A stretch of 64,000 bases of DNA from Chloroflexota bacterium (GCA_016191465.1 JACPOP010000026.1:1-64000), one strand, 5' to 3'; positions 24,940-34,774 are shown, numbered from the stretch's first letter. Notes: generated by a model not told the origin, from the sequence alone. Program-made: numbers and translations.

Positions 24940-26423
24940 CCACCCCGGGGGAAACGGCAGCAGAATCCAGCCAAGCGATAGTTGCGACTCGCGACCCGAT
25001 TGTCGTGCTGGGCGCTGGACCGGCGGGCCTGGCGTGTGCTTACCGCATCCTCCTCAGCAACCCCGATCAGAAGGTGGTGGTTGTGGATAGATCCTCAATC
25101 ATTGGCGGCGCGGGGGCTAGCTTCAAGTGGAAGGGCCATACGCTCGACTTCGGACCGCATGCCTTCCACACGCGCGGGAGCGAGCCGGAAAAGCTCGTGC
25201 GGGACCTCTTCGCTGCGGAGCCAGGCCTCCTGATCGAGGGGCGCAAGCAGGTGCACGTGTACCTCAAGGGAAAACGATTCAAATACCCCTTGCAGATTAC
25301 CGAAGCGCTCCTGAAGTTCAACCCGTTGTTGAGTGCCCGGATTATCATCGAATTCCTGATTACATCGCTCTTCCATGCCGCCGTCTCAATTCCCGTTGAG
25401 AACTTCGAGAACTGGGGAAAGAAGCGGTTTGGCCCAACTCTGTACAAGATGAGTTTCGGGGACTATACCGAGAAGGTTTGGAAAACCAAGGCGAACAAGA
25501 TATCTGAAAAGTTCGCTTCCGAAAAAATTCAGGGCTTCAGTTTCATCAATCTGATCCAGAAGCTGCTACGGGTTGGTGGCCAGGTTACCGAGCCCTATTA
25601 TCAAACATGGCTCTACCACAGGTATGGCTCCGGCCAGATGTATGTCCGGCTTGGTGAGCGGATCCGCGAGCGCGGTGGCGAAATTCTCCTCGGCACCACC
25701 ATCCACTCCGTGAATCGCCAGGGCCGACGTGTGGTCTCGATCACAGTGGAAAAGGACGGCGCAAAGACGGAGATCCCCTGCACCTGGCTGGTGAACACCA
25801 TCCCACTCCCGCAATTCGTGGGAACTCTGGGGGGGGACGTACCGTTCCCCGTGCGTCACGCGGCGTCGAAGCTTCGCTACATCTCACTCCTGCTCGTGTA
25901 CCTGGAATTCCCGGTCGAGCGCGTGAGTGAGGACCACTGGTTCTATCTCCTCGATCCCAGATTTGCGTTCAATCGAGTGACCGAGCAGAAGAATCTCAGC
26001 TCCGACACCATGGAGCCCGGCAAGACGGTGCTCTCGTTTGAACTGACCTGCCGTGTTGGCGACGAGTACTGGCGTATGACGGATGAGGAACTGGTGAAGC
26101 TCGCCATCAAGGATTGCCAGAGTATCCACTTCATGTGTGACCTGATCGGACGAATCACGGATTCTAAGGTCATTCGAGTGCCCAACGTCTATGAGATCTA
26201 CTTCAAGGGCTTTGATCAGCACGCTGAATCAGTTCTCGCATACATGAGCGAGATGGACAATGTCTCGTCGGTAGGCCGGCGTGGCCTGTTTCTCCAAGGC
26301 GACCAGCACCAGGCAGTGGAAATGGGTCTCGAAATGGGCGACATTCTGGCCCAGAACGTGCCGGACCGGCTCAGACTGGATGGATTCATGGCTAAGTACG
26401 TTGGATATCTCGATAGCTACTGA
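24936..26423 (+). CDS. FAD-dependent oxidoreductase, UDP-galactopyranose-mutase-like
   Basis: 495 residues from GTG 24936. FAD-binding VLGAGPAGLACAYRIL at about 23-38, followed by an IGGAGASFKWKGHTLDFGPHAFH segment with the His typical of the mutase and protoporphyrinogen-oxidase-like group. A C-terminal FAD segment has GLFLQGDQHQAVEMGLEMGD. UDP-galactopyranose mutase rearranges UDP-galactose to the furanose form using reduced FAD. This protein is about 100 residues longer than classic Glf and belongs to the broader family used in polysaccharide loci, so mutase activity is likely but unproven. It overlaps the preceding epimerase by four bases. Confidence 0.8.
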   Translation: MTTPGETAAESSQAIVATRDPIVVLGAGPAGLACAYRILLSNPDQKVVVVDRSSIIGGAGASFKWKGHTLDFGPHAFHTRGSEPEKLVRDLFAAEPGLLIEGRKQVHVYLKGKRFKYPLQITEALLKFNPLLSARIIIEFLITSLFHAAVSIPVENFENWGKKRFGPTLYKMSFGDYTEKVWKTKANKISEKFASEKIQGFSFINLIQKLLRVGGQVTEPYYQTWLYHRYGSGQMYVRLGERIRERGGEILLGTTIHSVNRQGRRVVSITVEKDGAKTEIPCTWLVNTIPLPQFVGTLGGDVPFPVRHAASKLRYISLLLVYLEFPVERVSEDHWFYLLDPRFAFNRVTEQKNLSSDTMEPGKTVLSFELTCRVGDEYWRMTDEELVKLAIKDCQSIHFMCDLIGRITDSKVIRVPNVYEIYFKGFDQHAESVLAYMSEMDNVSSVGRRGLFLQGDQHQAVEMGLEMGDILAQNVPDRLRLDGFMAKYVGYLDSY

Positions 26424-26471
26424 GGAGTCCCAGGTGAATTGCATGTATCCAGACGTACAAGGCAAGAGTTA

Positions 26472-29400
26472 ATGTGGGCCATAGAGACATTTCAGACGAT
26501 CGGATATTTCGTCGCAGGAATGCTGGCGACATTCGCATGCGGATATGGAGTTGTCAGATTTCTTCTACCGAACGAATACCGGGAATACCGCTTCATCATA
26601 ATGCCAACAGTGGGGTATGCAGTCTACAGCTGGGTAGTGTTCGGTATCTCTGGCACGTTCCAACTCCCGGTGTCTGTTTCCATCTGGCTTGGCCTGGCTC
26701 TGCTGCTGGTGGTCGGAATGCTTTCCTACTGGCGAGTCCGCCCGCGCGACTCCTGGCGCGACGTCGCGTCCGGATTGGGGCTGGCCGCACTTCTGTCAGG
26801 TACGGCGGCGATCGTGATCCTGTGGCCTCTGTTCTATGTGGGCGCGGATACATACCTTGGAGCCGTCAATCCGGACTATTTCGCCTCGTTTCGAGACAAC
26901 TACTATCTCGGCGACAACCCCATCACGGCCACGGGGGCAGAGGCCAACTCGTACGCTCCGTTTGTTAGTCAGGCCGGGAACATTCGGCTATCGGCGCGCT
27001 TCAGTAGTGCGCTGTTCGCCATGCTGCTGGAGAGCCTGCTAAGAGTGCCGCCGCGGACTGCGCTCACGCTCGCGATCGGCATCTTCGTCGTTTGCTTGCC
27101 GCTTACGGTCTTTTTCATGGTGCGAGTGGCGCTGGGCGGAAGCATGTCGGTTGCGCGACTGAGCGCCGTCCTCATCGGCCTCAGCGGTCCAGTGGCCATG
27201 AGCTACATCTACTTCTACGTAGGCCAGAACTCGGCGCTGAGCATGACTCCGCTGTTGCTCACCGTGCTCTTCATTCTGATCACGAAGCCTTCAGTGAAGA
27301 TCCTTCTCTTCTCGGCGGTGCTATTGAGCAGCATGGTGGTGATGTACATGGGCATGCTGCCCTACGCGGTCGCGCCCGTCGGATTGTTGGCCCTGTATCT
27401 CATGGTGCGAAGGCGCCTCAGCCTGGTGCGGGCCATTGCCATAGGAAGCAGTTTGCTGCTGGCGCTGGTGCTGGTGAACATCGGCATGCTCCAGCACATG
27501 CTGTCGGTGGTCCTGGGATGGCAGAACATTGTGGGGCAGGCGCTACAGGGTCAGTACTTCATTGACTTTGCGACCGAGCAGTTCTTCCCTATCTTCCTGG
27601 GCCTGGCGGTGTATCCCGTCAATGCGTCGTTGCCCGCGCTCTGGTTCGGGCAGGACTGGACCCTGGTCGCACTGCTGTTGTCATTCGGCGTGGCGATGGG
27701 CCTAGCCGTCTGCTTTATAGACTGGGCCCGGAAGGCGCCTGACGGCCGGCACGTTGTGCTGGTCGGCGCCGCGATCGTGGTGTATTCGGGCGCATGGTGG
27801 TTCTACACCTTTACGCGTTTGTACCCCTACGCGGTGTTCAAGATGGCCGCGTGGCTCCAGTTCATGCTCGTCCCGTTGTTTGCGTACGGACTCTGGCGTC
27901 TGTGGGATTTGGCAAGGCGTGCCGGGCGGACGTGGCGCCAGGTGGTTCTGTATGGGTGTCTCGCGAGTGCGGGACTGCTGGTGGTCGGCGGGAACCTGCT
28001 CAGCAGTGTCGAATACGGGCGAAAGGGTCTCGGTCGGGATCCGGGCGCATTCATCGTCAATGCATTCGAGATGTCCGGAAACGCGGACTACCTTAACCTA
28101 AGCGGCAGGATTCAGCAGGTAGTCAAGCCCGGTGAGAGCATCGGGCTAGCGATGACGGATTCTATTCTCAACAACTGGGTCGGGTATTATCTGAGGGACT
28201 TTAATCTGTCTTATCTTAGCCACCAATTGTTCCCGGGTGATGATGAGGCACTTCCTGATATAGAAACGCGGCTATATGTTGACTACTACGGGAATCTGTG
28301 GACGGACGATCGGCCATTCTTCAACGGGGCTACCGACACGTATTACTTGACACTCAACGATAATAGCCTCAATGCCGACATCATCAATCAGAAGCTACCT
28401 GAGCCACTCTGGCGAGACAGCACCTTCAGTCTCATCCGGGCTGCGGATGCGCCCGGGTTCATGGTCACAGGTCGCGGCTTCTATCGTCTGGAGCATCTGC
28501 TCGCTCCAAATCCCTCATACTGGTGGCCGCGGACGTTCCGCTGGACGCGCGATGGGGGGGAGGTCTACATGCTGCGGGCTGCGCAGCCGGGCAAGCCGTA
28601 TCGGCTGTCGTTCGTCGGAATCGCCGGCTATGGAGCCAACACCGCGCGTCGCACCATTGAAGTGTGGGCTAACGATCAGAAGATTGATGAAGTCCTGGTT
28701 GATGGCAGTGCCCGCGTCCTTTCCGCGCCGTTCTACCCGACCGGTGACGTGGATCGTCTCGTGCTACGGGTCAAGGAAGACGTGGCGCTGACCCCGAGGC
28801 CATTCGCCTTGTGGAACAAGGCCATCCCGGCTGATTACCGGGGGATCAATCTCGCGGTGGCCGACATTCAGGTTCTGGCACCTGGAGAAACTGTGCCGGC
28901 TCTCGCACTGAATGAGTCACTGGTCGGAAGGGACATCTTCACCAGGGGCATCCTGTTCAACGGAATTGAACCGGATGGCTGGGTCCGTGACGCGCTGACG
29001 CTGACCCTGGTGCGGCCCACTGGCAGCACGGAGCTTTCACTGTCGGTGGTCGTCCCGGGTGTCCCTGAATTTGCGTTCCCCTTTCGCATCTCCGTGGATG
29101 TCGACGGCGTCAGCCAAACCATCGAAGTGCCAGCGCCCGGGCCCGCGACGTTAGTGGTACCCATACCGACCGCGGTGGTACCAACCGAGACGACGGTCAC
29201 GGTGAGCCCAGGGCAATCCTTCTCACCTCCCTGGGAAAACCAGGATCGTCGCCCCAGAGTACAGAGCGTCCGGTTTGACAGCATGCAGTTCGGTGTAGGG
29301 GCCGCGGACGTACAGTTGCAACTGGCGCCCGGAATCGCGGCGACCGCAGGAATTGACGCGGACGGATGGATGCTGCGTGCAGGGGCGCTTACGGTGGAAG

Positions 29401-29693
29401 ACGCGGCGAGCCGCCGAACGCTGGAGCTCGATTTCGAGATTCCTGGTTGGGCCGAGGTGGACGGCGTGAACGTCTGGGGTCTCGCAGGTGGCCAACCCTT
29501 CCCGAGCCAGACGTTTGGTCCGGGAATGCACACGCTGCGCATCCCGCTGCCACCGTCCGTGGGCGCTGTGCCCGTGACGCTCAATGCTGATAGCGTGTTC
29601 CAGATTCCCGCACCCGATACCCGGTCCAGCTCACTCCGGATCCTGGGGGCGCGGTTAGTGGAGCCGAGCCCCGTGCCGCCCCGCGGGAACTGA
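26472..29693 (+). CDS. Very large polytopic membrane protein with extracytoplasmic beta-rich C-terminus
   Basis: 1073 residues from ATG 26472; an in-frame TTG at 26439 would add 11. Roughly a dozen hydrophobic segments fill the first 520 or so residues, with GADTYLGAVNPDYFASFRD after the first helices, a loop where GT-C transferases place their acidic catalytic residues. The rest is soluble and strand-rich. It includes a stretch YWWPRTFRW...GGEVYML reminiscent of the GWYP/FRW domain of the exporter and lipoprotein, and several Val/Pro-rich segments. The likely role is sugar transfer or modification outside the membrane, but no motif proves it. The codon choice looks less GC-rich than in flanking housekeeping genes. 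Confidence 0.75.
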   Translation: MWAIETFQTIGYFVAGMLATFACGYGVVRFLLPNEYREYRFIIMPTVGYAVYSWVVFGISGTFQLPVSVSIWLGLALLLVVGMLSYWRVRPRDSWRDVASGLGLAALLSGTAAIVILWPLFYVGADTYLGAVNPDYFASFRDNYYLGDNPITATGAEANSYAPFVSQAGNIRLSARFSSALFAMLLESLLRVPPRTALTLAIGIFVVCLPLTVFFMVRVALGGSMSVARLSAVLIGLSGPVAMSYIYFYVGQNSALSMTPLLLTVLFILITKPSVKILLFSAVLLSSMVVMYMGMLPYAVAPVGLLALYLMVRRRLSLVRAIAIGSSLLLALVLVNIGMLQHMLSVVLGWQNIVGQALQGQYFIDFATEQFFPIFLGLAVYPVNASLPALWFGQDWTLVALLLSFGVAMGLAVCFIDWARKAPDGRHVVLVGAAIVVYSGAWWFYTFTRLYPYAVFKMAAWLQFMLVPLFAYGLWRLWDLARRAGRTWRQVVLYGCLASAGLLVVGGNLLSSVEYGRKGLGRDPGAFIVNAFEMSGNADYLNLSGRIQQVVKPGESIGLAMTDSILNNWVGYYLRDFNLSYLSHQLFPGDDEALPDIETRLYVDYYGNLWTDDRPFFNGATDTYYLTLNDNSLNADIINQKLPEPLWRDSTFSLIRAADAPGFMVTGRGFYRLEHLLAPNPSYWWPRTFRWTRDGGEVYMLRAAQPGKPYRLSFVGIAGYGANTARRTIEVWANDQKIDEVLVDGSARVLSAPFYPTGDVDRLVLRVKEDVALTPRPFALWNKAIPADYRGINLAVADIQVLAPGETVPALALNESLVGRDIFTRGILFNGIEPDGWVRDALTLTLVRPTGSTELSLSVVVPGVPEFAFPFRISVDVDGVSQTIEVPAPGPATLVVPIPTAVVPTETTVTVSPGQSFSPPWENQDRRPRVQSVRFDSMQFGVGAADVQLQLAPGIAATAGIDADGWMLRAGALTVEDAASRRTLELDFEIPGWAEVDGVNVWGLAGGQPFPSQTFGPGMHTLRIPLPPSVGAVPVTLNADSVFQIPAPDTRSSSLRILGARLVEPSPVPPRGN

Positions 29694-29771
29694 CACGCCT
29701 TGCGACCTTGTCAGGACTCCTCCCCTGCATCAACCACGAGGCCCGCTGGGACGTGTGTAGATTTCCCACAT

Positions 29772-30560
29772 GTGCTGCGGGTCGTTTTGCTCTGCCTCAG
29801 TATGTGGTCAGCCACGTTGGTAGCCTGCACGCCTGGCTCCTCCGTTACATCCTCAACTCCAAGCACGCCGGACGTCCCGGAATGGATTACTGTGGACGGA
29901 CCCTCTGGCTACAAGCTCAGGGCGGCTGTCTTTCGACCGAGCGGCCCAGGTCCGTTTCCGGTTGCCCTGGTGCTTCATGGAGATGATGGCTTCGGTGAGT
30001 TCTATCTCCGGTTCGCGCGGGAGTTCCGGGCCGCGGGCCTTGTAGGTATTGCCGGTTGCTGGTTTGCCGATCGGCCACCGCGCATCATCGTTCCTGAAGC
30101 ACCGCTCGACTGTCCGGACGCACCATCCTACAAAGATGTCTCTGTGCGTTCCGCGTCCGTCGCGGCCATGGTCGATGGGGTACGAAGCCAGGTGGCAGGG
30201 AACGATGTAGGTCCGATCGGTCTCTTTGCTAATTCCGGCGCGGCGCTCTACGCCCTCTCCCTGGCTGCGTCGCGAAACGACATTGGTGCGGTCGTGGCGG
30301 TTTCCGCTCCGTACGAGGCGATATCCGCCGTCTCGCGCGCTCCGCTGCTCATGCTCCAAGGAAAGGGGTTACGCACCGAATTACTAACTGCGGGTCGGGC
30401 CGCCAGCGAATACGAGCAGAAGCTCAAGGAGCGTGGCGTTCCGGTGATTGTGCACGTATACGAGCAGAGCCGTTACGCCTTCCTCAGCACGGATCCGTTC
30501 GAGCGTACGGACGCTTCTCAGCGTAGCGCGGCCTTTTTCATCCAGTACCTCCGGACCTAA
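29772..30560 (+). CDS. Dienelactone-hydrolase-like lipoprotein, possibly inactive
   Basis: 262 residues from GTG 29772, where the signal peptide begins; the frame is open back to 29700. The lipobox LVAC is followed by a short Ser/Thr/Pro linker. The body has an alpha/beta-hydrolase shape: PFPVALVLHGDDGFGEFY, then a nucleophile-elbow-like GLFANSGAALYAL and APLLMLQGKGLRTELL. Where dienelactone hydrolases keep the catalytic His (GHAF), this protein has SRYAFL, so the triad appears incomplete. It may bind a ligand without hydrolysing it, or use another residue. It stands 78 bases after the large membrane protein and converges with the next operon. Confidence 0.7.
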   Translation: MLRVVLLCLSMWSATLVACTPGSSVTSSTPSTPDVPEWITVDGPSGYKLRAAVFRPSGPGPFPVALVLHGDDGFGEFYLRFAREFRAAGLVGIAGCWFADRPPRIIVPEAPLDCPDAPSYKDVSVRSASVAAMVDGVRSQVAGNDVGPIGLFANSGAALYALSLAASRNDIGAVVAVSAPYEAISAVSRAPLLMLQGKGLRTELLTAGRAASEYEQKLKERGVPVIVHVYEQSRYAFLSTDPFERTDASQRSAAFFIQYLRT

Positions 30561-30583
30561 CAGTGGCCCCCTTGCCGCTCACT

Positions 30584-31405
30584 TCAAGCAACGGGATTCC
30601 GCACTGGTGAAGTGCGGCTACATTGCGTCCGCCAATGCCCTAGGTGCCCGTACAGCCCAACATACCCCACAATCGTCCGCCCGATCCGCATCTTGGTACT
30701 GCCAGCCCTGAGGCTCGTGTCGAGCACCATGGGCACTTCCGAGATGGTGGTTCCCAGGTAGATCAGCTTCAGCAGTAGCTCTACCATGCACTCGAACCCA
30801 GGGCGCTCCAGGATCCGAGGCCCGTACGTGGCCTGCAACGCTTTAAGCACGGGGGCGCGATAGAGGCGGAAGAACGAGCTAAGCGTCAAGATACCGTGGG
30901 CGCCCAGGAACTCCTTGACGAATGCGTTCGCCATGTGACTCAAGAACACCCGCAGGGCTGAGGTATTGGTGATGCCGCCGCCGTACATGTACGGGCTGGC
31001 CAGGACCACTTCGTATCCCTCCTCCGCGCGGCGGAACATCTGCCTCAGCAGCTCGTGACGGGACGTGTTGTCACCTTCGAGCGTCACCACCCAGTCCACG
31101 TCTTCGAGACGGGAGGCGAGATACTCGAAGGCAGCGCCGAATGCTCCACCGGGCCCCTGGTTCGTGCGGTTCCGCAGCAGCACGAAGTCCAGTGGGCTGG
31201 CCAACGCGCTGGCGCGCTCGGGTGAGCCATCTGTGCTCCCGTCATCGACCATCACAAACTGCAATCGGTAACGCGCCCCGAACTCGGCTTCAACTGTCCG
31301 GAACGCGCCAAAAAGGCGCTCCAGATTGTCCACTTCGTTGAAGACCGGCACCACCATGTACAGGCGGGGCCGGATGGTCACCGCGCCACCCGCGGCTTGT
31401 GTCAT
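30584..31405 (-). CDS. Family 2 glycosyltransferase, dolichol-phosphate-mannosyltransferase-like
   Basis: 273 residues from ATG 31405, overlapping the preceding stop as ATGA. PRLYMVVPVFNEVDNLERL, MVDDGSTDGSPE, NQGPGGAFGAAFEYL and the metal site TLEGDNTSRHELL follow the order of polyprenyl-phosphate sugar synthases. These enzymes load a sugar from a nucleotide donor onto a lipid phosphate, supplying GT-C enzymes such as those in this window. There is no membrane domain at the C-terminus. It is the last gene of the minus-strand nucleotide-sugar operon. Confidence 0.87.
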   Translation of the reverse strand: MTQAAGGAVTIRPRLYMVVPVFNEVDNLERLFGAFRTVEAEFGARYRLQFVMVDDGSTDGSPERASALASPLDFVLLRNRTNQGPGGAFGAAFEYLASRLEDVDWVVTLEGDNTSRHELLRQMFRRAEEGYEVVLASPYMYGGGITNTSALRVFLSHMANAFVKEFLGAHGILTLSSFFRLYRAPVLKALQATYGPRILERPGFECMVELLLKLIYLGTTISEVPMVLDTSLRAGSTKMRIGRTIVGYVGLYGHLGHWRTQCSRTSPVRNPVA

Positions 31406-32397
31406 ACGCTGGTGGCGACCGGTTGCACCGAACGCTGCCACTCGATGGTGCGCAGCAGGCCGTCGTCGAGCGAGACCTCCGCTCTCACCTTGAGCAGCCG
31501 CTCAGCCTTGGACGTGTCCGGAACCCGGCGCATGACGTCCTGGTACCCGCCACCCAGGTCGGCGTACGGCACCAGTCGCAATTTTGGCTCGTGGTCCTCG
31601 CCGGCCAGCCGGTAAATGCGGTGAGCCAGCTCCAGGATGGTGATCTCCTCGGTGTTGCCCAGGTTGATCACCTCACCCACCGCGGCTGGGGCGTCCAGGG
31701 CGCTGATAATGCCGCGCACCGTGTCGCTGATATAGGTGAAGCTGCGGGTCTGTGTGCCATCCCCGTGGATCTCAATCTCACTGTCGTCGAGCACGGCCTG
31801 AATGAACACGGACTGGGGTCCGCCCCACCAGGTGAGGTGCTGGCGCGGGCCATACGACCCGAAAAAACGCAGGATGACGAAGTCCAGGCCGTACGCCTCG
31901 CGGAAGGCATAGCAGAGGTGCTCCTCGTACAGCTTGGAGACTGCGTACGCCCAGCGGCGCACGGCGCTGGGGCCGTAGACCGAGTCGTGTGTTTCCGTGA
32001 ATGGCACGTTGGGATTGCGCCCATAGACTTCGGAGGTAGAAGCCAGCAGGAGCTTGGCGCCCAGCTCGCGGCAGATCTCCAGCGCGTTCTCGGCACCCAC
32101 GCTATTGATCCGCAGGGTGTCCAGCGTTTTCCCGTAGCGAGGGATCTTGAAGGCTGCGAGGTGAATCATCGCCCGTGCATCCTTGCAGGCGGCCCGGAAC
32201 GCCGCGGCGTCGGTGACATCCAGTTGCTCGAAGCGGAACAGCGGGTTGTCCTGGTGCTGCGCCAGGTTGTCCCAGGATCCCATGGAGAGGTTGTCCATCG
32301 CGATGACCCGATCGCCGCGTGCAATGAGGGCGTCGACGACGTGGGACCCTATAAACCCGGCGGCGCCGGTTACCGCGACCGTTTGTGCTCCGCTCAT
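31402..32397 (-). CDS. NAD-dependent nucleotide-sugar epimerase/decarboxylase
   Basis: 331 residues from ATG 32397. Extended SDR with AVTGAAGFIGSHVVDAL, MDNLSMGSWDNL, LLASTSEVYG and catalytic YAVSK, then FFGSYGPRQ and RSFTYISDTVRGI. The pattern fits UDP-glucose 4-epimerase and UDP-glucuronate decarboxylase alike. The upstream neighbour makes a uronic acid, so a uronate substrate is reasonable but not shown. Both ends overlap neighbours by four bases, so it sits firmly inside the operon. An N-terminal open extension to 32535 has no family sequence. Confidence 0.87.
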   Translation of the reverse strand: MSGAQTVAVTGAAGFIGSHVVDALIARGDRVIAMDNLSMGSWDNLAQHQDNPLFRFEQLDVTDAAAFRAACKDARAMIHLAAFKIPRYGKTLDTLRINSVGAENALEICRELGAKLLLASTSEVYGRNPNVPFTETHDSVYGPSAVRRWAYAVSKLYEEHLCYAFREAYGLDFVILRFFGSYGPRQHLTWWGGPQSVFIQAVLDDSEIEIHGDGTQTRSFTYISDTVRGIISALDAPAAVGEVINLGNTEEITILELAHRIYRLAGEDHEPKLRLVPYADLGGGYQDVMRRVPDTSKAERLLKVRAEVSLDDGLLRTIEWQRSVQPVATSV

Positions 32398-33758
32398 CTC
32401 CGCGGTCTCTCTGAGTTGGATGCTTGGAAGCCGCGCCCCACCCCGAGGTAGGTCATCCCGCGTTGCGCAACCTGCGCAGGATCCAGCGCGCCGCGCCCAT
32501 CCAGCACGGCCGTGCATCCGGTGATGTTCCCCCAATCAAGGTGCTCATACTCGGGATGGTCGGCCTGCAGCACCACGGCGTCCGCCTGCACGGGTGCATC
32601 AAGCGAAACAGACGCTACACCGTACGCCTGGATCTCCTCGTCGGTGAACAATGGGTCGTGCAGGAGCGGGATGGCGCCCTCCTCCCGCAGCGCGCTGATA
32701 AGCAGGATTGCCGAGCTACAACTGGCTTCCTTCACGCCGCCCCGGTAGGCGAGCCCGAGGATGAGCACCCGCCGGCCGTGGAGCGAGCCCAGTTCGCCGG
32801 TAAGCAGGTCAACGGCATACGTCGCCATGGAGTCGTTCGTCGAGCGTGCCTGGCGAACGATTTTGAGCTCCGATGGGTTAGCTTGCGCCAGGAGGAAGCG
32901 TGGGTAAACCGGAATGCAGTGGCCTCCTACCCCCACACCGGGAGCGTGGATGTGCGAGTACGGCTGCGTGTTGGCGGCCGCGAAGGCAGCCACGGCATCA
33001 ATCCCGCGCGCCTGGGCAAACTGAGCAAACTCATTCGCGAGGGCAATGTTCACGTCGCGGTAGGTCGTCTCGGCGAGTTTCACGAACTCCGCCGTCTCGG
33101 CATCCTGAACCGCAATGATCTCCGCGTCCAGTGTGGACGTGTAGAAGGCGACGGCCCGATCCGTAGCCTCCCCTGTCACCCCGCCGACAACTTTTGGGTA
33201 CCTCCGCAGGTCCTCGAAGGTGCGGCCCACATAGACGCGCTCGGGGCTGAAGGCCAGGTAGAAGTCGCGGCCCATTCTCAGTCCGGACGATTCGAGCATG
33301 GGTCCGAACCGGGCCCGGGTAGTGCCCAGCGGCAGCGTGGTTTCGTAGAGCACCAGCGTCCCCGGCTTCAGCCCGGCGGCGATGGCCCACGTTGCCGCGT
33401 CCAGTGCACGGAAATCGGGCTGCCCTTGTTGATCCACGAGAAGCGGCACGATGATGACCACCACCTCGCTCTCGGCGGCAGCGGCGCTGGTATCGAGCGT
33501 GGCCGACAGGCGGCGGTCGTCGTGCGCTGTGCGCACACGCTCCGCCAGGCCCTCCTCGGAGCTCTCGGGGACATCACCGCGATTAACAGTGTCCACCACG
33601 TGCGCGTTAATGTCACACCCGATCACGCGGTGGCCGCGCGCGGTGTACTGGGCGGCAAGCGCCAGGCCGATCTTGCCCAGGCCAACCACACAGATGGTGT
33701 AGGGGGCAGTGTCGCCGGCGCGGCGGGTAGAAGTAGGCGCTGATGTCGTGATCGTCAC
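32394..33758 (-). CDS. UDP-HexNAc 6-dehydrogenase (WecC/WbpA family)
   Basis: 454 residues from GTG 33758. NAD-binding ICVVGLGKIGLALAAQY, TTLPLGTTR, the SPERVYVG segment, AETTYRDVNIALANE, and the catalytic cysteine in GVGGHCIPVYP near residue 276, then LGLAYRGGVKE. The enzyme oxidises C6 of UDP-ManNAc or UDP-GlcNAc twice to the uronic acid. UDP-N-acetyl dehydrogenases are favoured over UDP-glucose dehydrogenase by the HCIPVYP form and by the C2 epimerase encoded nearby. GTGA overlap with the upstream oxidoreductase and ATGA with the downstream epimerase. The first 18 residues are a Thr-rich tail absent from most relatives. Confidence 0.92.
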   Translation of the reverse strand: MTITTSAPTSTRRAGDTAPYTICVVGLGKIGLALAAQYTARGHRVIGCDINAHVVDTVNRGDVPESSEEGLAERVRTAHDDRRLSATLDTSAAAAESEVVVIIVPLLVDQQGQPDFRALDAATWAIAAGLKPGTLVLYETTLPLGTTRARFGPMLESSGLRMGRDFYLAFSPERVYVGRTFEDLRRYPKVVGGVTGEATDRAVAFYTSTLDAEIIAVQDAETAEFVKLAETTYRDVNIALANEFAQFAQARGIDAVAAFAAANTQPYSHIHAPGVGVGGHCIPVYPRFLLAQANPSELKIVRQARSTNDSMATYAVDLLTGELGSLHGRRVLILGLAYRGGVKEASCSSAILLISALREEGAIPLLHDPLFTDEEIQAYGVASVSLDAPVQADAVVLQADHPEYEHLDWGNITGCTAVLDGRGALDPAQVAQRGMTYLGVGRGFQASNSERPRR

Positions 33759-34774
33759 GCGAACGCGAGCACCTCGTGGGGGAGCATCGTGACCACATCG
33801 CCCGTGCGCCCGGCCGACACGATCGCCTCGGCAATCATGAGCGCCTGGTAGGCATCCCTGGGGCCCACCAGCGGTGCGCGGCCTTCGATGATGGCGCTGA
33901 TCACATCTTCCAACTCGGCGCGGAGCGGCTCCTTGGGTTCGACGCGGAACCGGACCATCTTGCCTTCCACCACCGAGATCACGGCGTTGTCCACGGCCCC
34001 ATCCTCCGGGAGATTGTTTTCGAACAGGGTCAGCTCCTGCGTCAGGTAGTTGACCGTGAACATACCGCGTTCACCGGTGACGTTGACCTCACGGATCTTG
34101 GTGGGCGTGAGCCAGTTCACGTCGAGCTGGACGAGCGCGTCGTTGCCGAACCGCAGCAGTGCCGACAGCATGTCCTCATGGTCTGTATGGATGCGCCGCG
34201 CCGTCTCGGCGTAAATGCGCGTGGGCTCAGATGCCATCAGGTACCGCGAAATATCTATGTCGTGGGTGGCCAGATCAATCACCACCCCGACATCTCGTAT
34301 GCGCGCGGGGAACGGGCCCATCCGCCGGGCGTGAAGGCGGAATACTTTGCCAAGCTCCCCCCGTGCCAGGCGTTGCTTGAGCGCGACGACCGCTGGGTTG
34401 AACCGTTCGATGTGCCCGACGGCGATGCGACGGCCACATTCCTGAGCAACCGCGATGATCTCCAGCGCTTCTGCTCCAGTGGCGGCAATGGGCTTCTCAA
34501 TGAGCACGTGGGCACCCGCTCGCATCGCGGTTGTCGCCACCTCACGATGGAGGCTGGTGGGGACAGCGACAATCGTCAGGTCGAGATGCTCCTGGTCCAG
34601 CATCTGACGGTAGTCCTCGTAGGCGTGCAGGTCGCGGCCACGGGTCGCGCGAGCGCGCGCTAACGGATCGGGGTCAGCGACTGCCGCAAGGGTGACGTGT
34701 TCCAAATCGTGAAGCACACGAGTGTGGTGTCGCCCCATCAAGCCCAGGCCAATCACTCCAACTCGCAAGGTCAT
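33755..34774 (-). CDS. Gfo/Idh/MocA oxidoreductase, probable UDP-sugar 3-dehydrogenase
   Basis: 339 residues from ATG 34774. NAD-binding LRVGVIGLGLMGRHH, VAVPTSLH and the catalytic-lysine motif HVLIEKPIA, then GHIERFNP and the substrate-site DLATHDIDISRYL with its His. Members beside sugar 6-dehydrogenases and C2 epimerases (WbpB/WlbA) oxidise C3 of UDP-GlcNAc uronic acid before transamination. The transaminase that should follow is only a remnant at 35891-36386. Tight overlaps on both sides tie it to the operon. Substrate assignment rests on context. Confidence 0.88.
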   Translation of the reverse strand: MTLRVGVIGLGLMGRHHTRVLHDLEHVTLAAVADPDPLARARATRGRDLHAYEDYRQMLDQEHLDLTIVAVPTSLHREVATTAMRAGAHVLIEKPIAATGAEALEIIAVAQECGRRIAVGHIERFNPAVVALKQRLARGELGKVFRLHARRMGPFPARIRDVGVVIDLATHDIDISRYLMASEPTRIYAETARRIHTDHEDMLSALLRFGNDALVQLDVNWLTPTKIREVNVTGERGMFTVNYLTQELTLFENNLPEDGAVDNAVISVVEGKMVRFRVEPKEPLRAELEDVISAIIEGRAPLVGPRDAYQALMIAEAIVSAGRTGDVVTMLPHEVLAFA

